40,769 bases of DNA from Erysipelotrichaceae bacterium. Lineage in GTDB: Bacteria > Bacillota_I > Bacilli_A > Erysipelotrichales > Erysipelotrichaceae. Shown here piece after piece: positions 34,248-40,769 of the stretch; within the stretch, counting starts at the first letter, position 1; every line of letters starts with the position of its first letter. The stretch spans positions 1 to 40,769 of the forward strand of contig JAEDOA010000003.1 of assembly GCA_016302195.1 (NCBI GenBank). Reading direction: 5' to 3'. The notes beneath the pieces were generated by a model. It did no database searches. It saw nothing but the letters and a program-made list of their open reading frames with translations, and had not been told where the DNA came from. Made by a program: the position numbers and the translations under genes.

Positions 34248-37200
34248 TTATTCCACTGACTTTAAAGATTCAACCATTTCGACGCTTCTTAAAGTCTTTT
34301 TAGTAAACTGTAATACAATAACGGTAAAGACAAGCGTTATAATTGCTGCTAAAAGATAGCTTAACGGCTTTATATTGCAGACAAACATGACATTATCCAT
34401 GTCAATAATCTTCAAAACAAATTTTTCTTCAACCTGTCCTAGTGGTAAACCACACACTATTCCAATTATTGTTAGTAGAATTATTTCCTTAAATATATAT
34501 GTATTTACTTCTTTATTTCTAAAGCCTAACACCTTTAGAGTAGCTATTTCTCTAATTCTTTCGGAAATATTTACCTGCATTAGGTTTATCAATACCACAA
34601 ATGCGAGTGATCCGGCAGTTAGAATAATAACTGCAATGATAATATCTAGTGCTTCAATCATTGAATTAAAGTGAGCTATAAAACCAGAGAAGTCAGTAAT
34701 TGAAGCAATATTATCCATATTAGCCAGCTCTTTTTGCAATTGGGTATAACCTGCATCATTTCTTACCGCTATTTGCGAATAATGGACATTCTCATTAAAT
34801 AATTCATTATAAAGACTATCTGAGATAAACATGTAGTGTTGGAAGTACATCTTGCATATTCCTTTCACCTCTACCTGCGCCTTGATGCCCTCACTTGAGG
34901 TAATTGTAATTGTATCAGATACTTTTATATTATTATTCTGGGCAAATTTTTCAGAAATTATTACACCCTTATTATCCATTTTTATCTTTTCACCAGTTTT
35001 ATAGTCATAAAGATTAAAAATATCATTACCCAAACGAGGGTCTAATACTTGCGCAGTGATAATATCATCATCAAATGATCCACCAACACTGGCATTATAT
35101 GTTAGTAGCTTTACCACTTGCTGATTATCCAGATTATCCTGCAGTTTTTCAACGATTTCATCAATGTTTTTGTCATTATCAAGATAAACATTACAGTTGT
35201 AGTTAAAATAATCGCTATACTGAACGTTTACTATATCACCGATAGAATCTTTCAAGCCAAATCCTAACACCAAAAGGCTAGTACACCCAGCAATACCGAT
35301 TACCGTCATAAAAAATCTTGATTTGTATCTGAAAATATTGCGCACGGTAATCTTGTCAGTAAATGACAGCTTTTTCCATATGAAATCAACTTTTTCCAGC
35401 AGTATTTTTTTGGCGTTTTTCGGAGGCTTTGGTCTCATTAGTTGTGATGGAGCCTGACTCAAACTGTTATTTGTTACTAAAGCAGCAACTAATGACATCA
35501 GCAATGAGAAACTAATAAAACTGATAATCGCATTTTTGATAGGGAACAGCTTAAGCATATCAGGCAAATGATACATTATTCGCCATGTCTGGTAAATGAC
35601 CGTTGGGAATATTATCATACCTAGAATTAGGCCAATTATACTTCCAATTATACTTGCCATTAATGCGTAGATAACGTATTTTCCAATTATCTGCGCTTTA
35701 GTAAATCCAAGTGCTCTAAATATTCCAATCTGGCCTCTTTGTTCATCTATTAATCTGGTCATTGTTGTAACGCAAACCAAGGCAGCAACCAAATAGAATA
35801 ATATTGGGAATACTATGCCAATCGATTTCATTTGATTAGCAGAACTGGAAAACATATAACAGCTATATTGCATATCTCTATCCAAAATTGTCCAGCTTGC
35901 CTGTGGCAATTCTTCTAGTTGCTGCTGAGCTAATTTCAGCTTGTTTTCCGCTTTTTCAATTTCCAGATTGAAATCAATCACTGCTTGATTATATTGCTTT
36001 AGTCCGCTTTCATACTGGCTTCGATAATATGCTATTGTCGATTTTGCCTCATTAAGTTGCTTTCTACCCTCAGAGAGCTCCTTTTTACCGTTCTCTATTT
36101 CTATTAACGCATTATCAAGTTGCTCTTTGGCTTGTTTCAACTGAGTCAATTGAATATATGTTTGTTCTATTGAACCATTGGCACTTTCATCAATTTTGTC
36201 TAATATTTGTTGTAAATACTGTTGAAGTTGCTGATTCGATTGACCCGATTGATTGATTATTAAGGTATTTGCTTCAATAATTGTCTGATTAAACGCAATT
36301 TGTATTTTTATTTCAGCAATTTGGTTTGTCAATTCCTCTTTTTGTTTATTCAATTGATCCAATACAACTGGATCCGTTTCATTTTCGATTTGTTGTTCAA
36401 TAATTTCTAACTGCTGTTGTTTCTGCTGTAATTGAATATTTAACTGGTCGTTTTGTTGCTGAAGCAATTGATTTTGCTGAATCAACTCTTGAATATCTGA
36501 ATCATCAACAATCTGATTTTCCTGCAAATTTTTTATCATCATATACAAATTATAGGATGATTCCACTTGCTGATATAATTCGTCAAAGCTTTTTGAGCTT
36601 TCTTTTTCGAGAGTTTCAATAGTTTGATTAACCTGTTGTAGGTTCTCATTAACAAGCTTCTCTTTTTCTATCAAAATCGCTTCGCTATTCTCAATAGTAG
36701 TTTGATTTGTTTCAATTTCCATTTCTCCAATGATAATTTTTATTAGCGCTTCATCCAGTTTGGCTTTATTATCATCGAGCAGTTGTTGTCCTTTGTTCTT
36801 TTCCTCTTCTAGCTTCTCTTTCCCTTCATCTATTTCTTTTTGATAGTCAACTAGAAGCTGCTCTTTAAGATAATCCTGTTGTTTGCTAGCCAAATATTCA
36901 ACTTCGCTTTTATCATTTTCGATGACATCCTTATACTGTTTTTTAAAACTATTTAAAGCCTTAGTATCCTTGAAAGTACAATATATTGTAGTATAGTATT
37001 CAAATATAAAATTTGAATTATCACAATATACAACATTAGACAAATCCATATTATCCAATAAGGAAGTGCCTAAAAAATGCGCCATATACTCACTGCTATC
37101 AACAATTCCCACTACCTTAAAAGATGATTTTGAAAGATAGTCAGATATTTCCTCATCAACTAAATATATTTCTATTTCATCACCTATTTGCAGATTGCCT

Positions 37201-37598
37201 TTGTCTAATACTAATACTTCATCTTGACTTTGAGGTTTTCTGCCAGATACCAATTTATATTTGTTTACCGTGCTGTCCAACTCTCTAATTCTTAAAACAA
37301 CATCCGATTGATCATTGAATCTGCCATAAACATCTTTGAACTTTGATGGATATATTTGATCTATACCAGAAACTGTTTTCAACTGATCAACATCTTGTTG
37401 ACAAAAGCCATATGAAGAATAGATTTGTATGTCGCAAAGATTGCTTTGATCATAATACTCTTCCACGCTATCTTTCATAACCTGACTGCAAGATAACAAA
37501 CCCATCATAAAAGCAACCCCGATAATGACTATGCACACTATCGTGAAGAAACGATTAAATGTCTTTTTAATTAATCTAAATGTATCCTTATTAAACAT
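34248..37598 (-). CDS. FtsX/MacB-type ABC permease with long extracytoplasmic coiled coil
   Basis: The 1116-residue protein has TM1 at about 16-37, a MacB_PCD-like region (about 40-235), then an extremely Gln/Glu/Leu-rich segment at about 236-565 that reads as a long coiled coil with a turn near 405-415. A first FtsX core (TM2 near 593-613 and two more) follows, then a second half with its own membrane helix, a MacB_PCD-like region and the C-terminal FtsX core. This two-core layout is that of large Firmicute export permeases. The start overlaps the ATPase stop by one base (TAATG). It probably exports or extracts a lipophilic or peptide compound, which is unidentified. Confidence 0.92.
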   Translation of the reverse strand: MFNKDTFRLIKKTFNRFFTIVCIVIIGVAFMMGLLSCSQVMKDSVEEYYDQSNLCDIQIYSSYGFCQQDVDQLKTVSGIDQIYPSKFKDVYGRFNDQSDVVLRIRELDSTVNKYKLVSGRKPQSQDEVLVLDKGNLQIGDEIEIYLVDEEISDYLSKSSFKVVGIVDSSEYMAHFLGTSLLDNMDLSNVVYCDNSNFIFEYYTTIYCTFKDTKALNSFKKQYKDVIENDKSEVEYLASKQQDYLKEQLLVDYQKEIDEGKEKLEEEKNKGQQLLDDNKAKLDEALIKIIIGEMEIETNQTTIENSEAILIEKEKLVNENLQQVNQTIETLEKESSKSFDELYQQVESSYNLYMMIKNLQENQIVDDSDIQELIQQNQLLQQQNDQLNIQLQQKQQQLEIIEQQIENETDPVVLDQLNKQKEELTNQIAEIKIQIAFNQTIIEANTLIINQSGQSNQQLQQYLQQILDKIDESANGSIEQTYIQLTQLKQAKEQLDNALIEIENGKKELSEGRKQLNEAKSTIAYYRSQYESGLKQYNQAVIDFNLEIEKAENKLKLAQQQLEELPQASWTILDRDMQYSCYMFSSSANQMKSIGIVFPILFYLVAALVCVTTMTRLIDEQRGQIGIFRALGFTKAQIIGKYVIYALMASIIGSIIGLILGMIIFPTVIYQTWRIMYHLPDMLKLFPIKNAIISFISFSLLMSLVAALVTNNSLSQAPSQLMRPKPPKNAKKILLEKVDFIWKKLSFTDKITVRNIFRYKSRFFMTVIGIAGCTSLLVLGFGLKDSIGDIVNVQYSDYFNYNCNVYLDNDKNIDEIVEKLQDNLDNQQVVKLLTYNASVGGSFDDDIITAQVLDPRLGNDIFNLYDYKTGEKIKMDNKGVIISEKFAQNNNIKVSDTITITSSEGIKAQVEVKGICKMYFQHYMFISDSLYNELFNENVHYSQIAVRNDAGYTQLQKELANMDNIASITDFSGFIAHFNSMIEALDIIIAVIILTAGSLAFVVLINLMQVNISERIREIATLKVLGFRNKEVNTYIFKEIILLTIIGIVCGLPLGQVEEKFVLKIIDMDNVMFVCNIKPLSYLLAAIITLVFTVIVLQFTKKTLRSVEMVESLKSVE

Positions 37599-38299
37599 TA
37601 GTATTCAATATCCTCTATATCCATTGGTTTTTCATTTATCTCGCTGCTCACGATTTTACCACTCTTTACGCGAATTACTTTTTGGGCCATTGCGGCTAAG
37701 GCGCTATTGTGGGTAATCATAACAACTGTAATACCGTTTTTGTAGCACATATCCTGCAATACTCTTAATACCTGTTTGCCTGTGACGTAATCTAAAGCTC
37801 CTGTTGGTTCATCGCAAAGTAAGAGTTTAGGGTTTTTTCCCACTGCACGAGCTATAGCTACTCTTTGTTGCTCACCGCCTGAAAGTTGTGAAGGAAAGTT
37901 GTTAACTCGATCCTGCAATCCAACAAGTTGTAAGGCAAATCGCGCATCAAGTGGCTGCTTTGCTATCTGAGTGACCAATTCGACATTTTCTTTAGCAGTA
38001 AGGTTTCCAACTAAATTATAAAACTGAAATACAAATCCAATATCGTAACGACGATAATCACATAATTGCTTTTCATCATACAAAGAAATATCCTGACCAT
38101 CAACAAATATACTTCCTTTGCTTGCACTATCCATTCCACCTAATATATTAAGTATAGTTGTTTTTCCAGCCCCAGAGGCTCCTAAAACACAAACGAATTC
38201 TCCTTTGTCTATTTCAAAGGAAACATCATCCAAAGCTTTAATCTCGACTTCGCCCATTTGATATATTTTTGATACATTTTTAAACTCGATATAACTCAT
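37598..38299 (-). CDS. ABC exporter ATPase, MacB/LolD type
   Basis: The 233-residue ATPase has Walker A GASGAGKT (about 40-47), Q-loop in GFVFQFYNLVGNLTAKENV, signature LSGGEQQRVAIARA, Walker B LLLCDEPTGALD and switch His in VVMITHN. These are hallmarks of the MacB/LolD/FtsE subfamily that partners FtsX-type permeases. It lies between the TetR gene (seven bases upstream) and the permease, with AAGGTGA as SD. Confidence 0.96.
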   Translation of the reverse strand: MSYIEFKNVSKIYQMGEVEIKALDDVSFEIDKGEFVCVLGASGAGKTTILNILGGMDSASKGSIFVDGQDISLYDEKQLCDYRRYDIGFVFQFYNLVGNLTAKENVELVTQIAKQPLDARFALQLVGLQDRVNNFPSQLSGGEQQRVAIARAVGKNPKLLLCDEPTGALDYVTGKQVLRVLQDMCYKNGITVVMITHNSALAAMAQKVIRVKSGKIVSSEINEKPMDIEDIEY

Positions 38300-38306
38300 C
38301 TTTTCT

Positions 38307-38915
38307 TCACCTTTTTTCTACAAAACCATCGATATAATTGTTTATATAAATGATTAATACTCTTTTTAATTCATCAATTGTTAAATTATTTCGATACATA
38401 ATCCTGGATATTCCCTTTACAATACTGACTGAAAAGGCAGATGATAATACCTCGTTTTCACAATCGCTTAGTTCTGGCAGCATTTTATAAGTAAAAAACT
38501 TGACTAATTTCATAAACCACTGTTCTATTTTTTCACTATATTCTGAACCCAATATTAAAATATTAAACTCATCCGGCATTAAATAATAGATTTCAGCTAA
38601 TTTATCAGACAATTTTGCTACCAATTTCTTTAATTCTTTTTTAGAAGGCAGTAAAGAAAAAGAGTCATTTAATAGTTCAATCTCATTATCAGTCAACTCT
38701 TTTACCATGATATCAATTTTATCAACAACATTAGAGACTATATACTTACTTAATTCTTCTTTGTTTTTGAAATATCGATAAACATTTCCTACAGTCATCG
38801 AACAATTGTGAGCAATGCTTCTCATATTTGTTTTTTCATAGCCCTTTTGCATGAACTCCTTTTTTGCTGATTCAATAATTCTATTTCTTACATCCTCTTT
38901 CAGTACCTGTGGCAT
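38307..38915 (-). CDS. TetR-family transcriptional regulator of the ABC exporter
   Basis: The N-terminal helix-turn-helix reads RNRIIESAKKEF through MRSIAHNCSMTVGNVYRYFKNKEEL, the canonical TetR_N pattern. The C-terminal ligand domain is divergent, as usual. I chose ATG at 38915 (202 residues), which follows CTGGAG by seven bases. The ATG at 38933 would fall at or ahead of the predicted transcription start. It is the first gene of the exporter operon, and a 14-bp palindrome overlaps its promoter, so autorepression relieved by an exported compound is the likely scheme. Confidence 0.93.
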   Translation of the reverse strand: MPQVLKEDVRNRIIESAKKEFMQKGYEKTNMRSIAHNCSMTVGNVYRYFKNKEELSKYIVSNVVDKIDIMVKELTDNEIELLNDSFSLLPSKKELKKLVAKLSDKLAEIYYLMPDEFNILILGSEYSEKIEQWFMKLVKFFTYKMLPELSDCENEVLSSAFSVSIVKGISRIMYRNNLTIDELKRVLIIYINNYIDGFVEKR

Positions 38916-38937
38916 AAATAAACTCCAGTTCATTATT

Positions 38938-38975
38938 ATTTTAGCACCTATAATTCAAAAGTAAACAATTGTTTA
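38938..38975 (-). promoter_or_regulatory. promoter and palindromic operator of the TetR-ABC operon
   Basis: On the minus strand TTTACT (38965-38960), 16 bases, then TAAAAT (38943-38938). A perfect 14-bp palindrome, TAAACAATTGTTTA (38962-38975), covers the -35 box. It is a candidate binding site for the TetR protein encoded next. Confidence 0.6.
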
Positions 38976-39004
38976 TTATTATGGGAATAATCACACAATT
39001 AATA

Positions 39005-39201
39005 ATTAACCACCGGCCTAGCCGGTGGTTAATCATATGCGGGCACAGCCCTGATTCCAAAGCAGCGCCTTACAGCGCAAATGTGGTCTGCGTCTTGCAC
39101 TACTTCTTATGTCCCGTAAACGGATCCTCTAATTCTAATTCCATCTGCTCGGCTATTTTATCTTCTTTCAACTGATTCTGTATGTATTCCTGTATTCTCT
39201 T
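39005..39201 (-). mobile_element. IS200/IS605-type remnant: TnpA C-terminus and end hairpin
   Basis: The minus-strand frame ending at 39100 gives KRIQEYIQNQLKEDK, then IAEQMEL and DPFTG. This matches the C-terminal end of IS200-type Y1 transposases as I know it (pattern EYIxNQLxEDxxADQ...DPFTG). Homology stops abruptly at about 39201. Downstream lies a perfect 13-bp stem (39005-39017 and 39021-39033, GGCC-rich core ACCACCGGC/GCCGGTGGT) with a three-base loop, like the subterminal hairpins that IS200/IS605 transposases recognise. The segment is visibly GC-richer than its surroundings. The catalytic part is gone, so it is inactive. Confidence 0.75.
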
Positions 39202-40322
39202 TGCACTAGTCAATAGAAAGTTATTCCATTGTTTTGATGGAACATCACTCTTTACAGATTTTGATGAGCATGCTCGGCTGACATCTATGCAACCACGCCT
39301 TGATTCAGAGGAACTGCTTTTTATTGAAAATGTCATTAGTGAAAATATCGGTAAAAACATTACTATTGTACGTAATGAAGAGAATGATAAGAACTACAAA
39401 TTAAAAATTGGGAATAAGGATTTGCTTGGTACAGAGCGTAAGCAAATGGAACTTAGTACAGGTGAACAAAATTTTATTTCTCTAGCATTTGAATTGCTAT
39501 ATGCACGTCATTCTGACAAAGAATATATCATTATGGATGACCCTATCTCCAGTTTTGATTCTGTATATAAGAATAAAATTGCATTTTGTATTATTAATTT
39601 TTTGGAGAATAAAAAGCAAGTTATTCTAACACATAATACAGATTTAATTCGATTATTAGGTGTTCAATTAAATAATTGTTTTAATCTGTATATTTTGAAT
39701 AATGTTGAAGATGGAGAAAATGGATTTATTCCCGTATCTGAGAAAGAAAAGAAATTATTGATTAATCTACATGAATTGATTGCTCTTTTTCAAAATAAAG
39801 GAAATGAATTAATGGGAGCAATTCATGACAAAAAACAGTTTCTTATGTCAATGATTCCTTTTATGCGTGGGTATTGCCCATATCACTTTGGGTCCTGATG
39901 ATTATTACGGTCAATTATCAGATATTATGCACGGATATGGAACTAATAGTTTAGATGTTATTCCAATTTATAACAAACTATTTGGAAATATATTTACTGA
40001 TTCAGAAGTTATCAGTGCAACTGACATTCTTGGGGTCGATTGTAATAATTTGGATATCCTTGAGAAGTCACAATTTCCATTACTCTCGGATACACTTGAG
40101 CAAACCCTAATTTATTATCATTTACGTATGAAGGTAGAAAAAGAATTAGTAGAAATTTTTGCTTTACGTTCAGATAATAATCCGATGCTAAATCAAATTA
40201 TCCAACGTGCGTTTGGGTGTGCGGATACCAATACAAATTATGAAAAAATGAGAGAATATAAAGTTTTTTCACAAGTGGAAAAACTTTACTTAATGAGTTT
40301 AACCACTTTGAAGGTAATATGA
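39202..40322 (+). pseudogene. 5'-truncated, frameshifted AAA_13-type ATPase
   Basis: The remaining part encodes the second half of an SMC/ABC-like ATPase: signature ELSTGEQNFISLAF, Walker B EYIIMDDPISSFDS with its D-loop, and the switch strand QVILTHNTDLIRLL, then an all-helical tail. This is the AAA_13 pattern shared with RloC/PrrC-like and other defence-associated ATPases. Walker A and the coiled coil are missing because the IS200 remnant abuts at about 39201. At GGG 39869-39871 one extra G breaks the frame. Reading MRG then IAHITLGPDD across it restores a continuous protein. The frameshift could be real or a sequencing error, but the 5' loss is real in this assembly. Confidence 0.8.
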
Positions 40323-40426
40323 ATATTTTTCAACCAGTAATAGATATTTCTAAATCGGCTCTGCAGAAAGAAGTTCAATCGATAGAAACTAAATTGACAG
40401 AGGTAAGAACTTATATAACTACATAA
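40319..40426 (+). CDS. possible 35-residue ORF overlapping the ATPase stop
   Basis: The ATG overlaps the ATPase stop as ATGA, with GAAGG close upstream, and encodes a polar, probably helical peptide (begins MNIFQPVIDISKS). A terminator follows four bases later. It may be a real coupled gene or the stub of a longer partner. No family is recognised. Confidence 0.3.
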   Translation: MNIFQPVIDISKSALQKEVQSIETKLTEVRTYITT

Positions 40427-40429
40427 TTA

Positions 40430-40471
40430 AAAAATCCAGAACTTGATTTTATAGTCTTGTTCTGGATTTTT
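40430..40471. terminator. two-way terminator between convergent genes
   Basis: Perfect 13-base arms, AAAAATCCAGAAC (40430-40442) and GTTCTGGATTTTT (40459-40471), have T-runs on both strands. It separates the ATPase remnant from the convergent DUF4143-type gene. Confidence 0.85.
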
Positions 40472-40493
40472 AACAGTAGTTCTATAATGAAAT

Positions 40494-40769
40494 TTACAAT
40501 TCTTTTAAGTAGGCTTCTACATTTCGGTACTCAATCCCGTTTTCCAATACAGTATCTTCCCCACGATACAGTACACATCGTTTGCTGATTTTACCAAATC
40601 GCTTACTTGTCTGATTCAGCTTTTCTTCATCAATCAAATACTTTGTTTGTGCTGGAACAATCTGAACGCTGTGTTTGATTTCGTAGCATTCGCATGTGTT
40701 TTCCTTAGAATCATAAATTACCATATCAAACTCGCCAACAGAGAATGTCAGTTTGAAAACTCGTTTATT
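40494..40769 (-). CDS. C-terminus of AAA_14/DUF4143-type ATPase (5' end beyond window)
   Basis: Ninety-one codons are visible, open at the right edge. The segment VGEFDMVIYDSKENTCECYEIKHS has the Asp...Glu-x-Lys spacing of the PD-(D/E)xK-like domain that closes many AAA_14/DUF4143 proteins, followed by VLYRGEDTVLENGIEYRNVEAYL. These ATPases are common accessory genes of uncertain function in gut Firmicutes. The assignment rests on this tail only. Confidence 0.65.
   Translation of the reverse strand, partial: NKRVFKLTFSVGEFDMVIYDSKENTCECYEIKHSVQIVPAQTKYLIDEEKLNQTSKRFGKISKRCVLYRGEDTVLENGIEYRNVEAYLKEL

Noticed and set aside
38916..38933. Earlier ATG for the TetR regulator
   Set aside because: It would lie at or upstream of the predicted transcription start, and the ATG at 38915 has a well-spaced GGAG.
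39182..39201. Start of the ATPase ORF at 39182 as a genuine N-terminus
   Set aside because: Its first codons are antisense to the IS200 transposase remnant and the Walker A half is missing. It is a fusion product of the scar.
1..40769. CRISPR arrays, tRNA or rRNA genes
   Set aside because: No regularly spaced repeats and no tRNA- or rRNA-like sequences were noticed in reading the window.

Overview
The window is an AT-rich chromosomal segment of a low-GC Gram-positive bacterium. UGA acts as a stop codon, purine-rich Shine-Dalgarno sites are common, four genes encode lipoproteins with lipoboxes, there is a T-box leader, and glycogen metabolism has the Firmicute layout with both glgC and glgD. 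An Erysipelotrichales-like gut Firmicute fits best, but that placement is inference. Almost all genes lie on the minus strand, so the window reads from right to left.

From the right edge, 39.0-40.8 kb is an accessory scar. It holds the 3' end of an IS200-type transposase with its terminal hairpin, fused at about 39,201 to a 5'-truncated and frameshifted AAA_13-type ATPase gene, then a 35-codon ORF, a two-way terminator and the end of a DUF4143-type ATPase gene. To the left are a TetR-controlled ABC exporter (38.9-34.2 kb) with a very long extracytoplasmic coiled coil, and an Fe-S flavin enoate-reductase-like enzyme (34.1-32.1 kb).

The region 31.9-17.4 kb is a glycogen locus: glgB-glgP-pulA, then ung-folC, a lipoprotein and an LtaS-like sulfatase-fold enzyme, then glgC-glgD-glgA. 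A promoter lies ahead of glgC with a consensus CcpA (cre) site in its spacer, and the block ends at a strong two-way terminator. ADP-glucose synthesis (GlgC/GlgD), chain growth (GlgA), branching (GlgB), phosphorolysis (GlgP) and debranching (PulA) are all present.

At 15.8-17.2 kb two plus-strand genes (an RluA-type pseudouridine synthase and an InlB-repeat lipoprotein) face the glg block. They diverge from udp, which encodes uridine phosphorylase.

The region 14.8-5.8 kb is an oligopeptide transporter operon oppA-B-C-D-F plus a membrane-anchored, degenerate ApbE-like protein. Four of the five Opp proteins have an unusual architecture. OppA looks circularly permuted, OppB has a large extracytoplasmic insertion, OppD has a charged helical insertion of about 245 residues, and OppF ends in two membrane helices. 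This elaborated transporter is the most interesting system in the window.

The left end holds a T-box-controlled metS-rlmH-lipoprotein operon, a tsaC-upp operon, a rho-independent terminator, and a GH43 glycosidase gene cut by the left edge.
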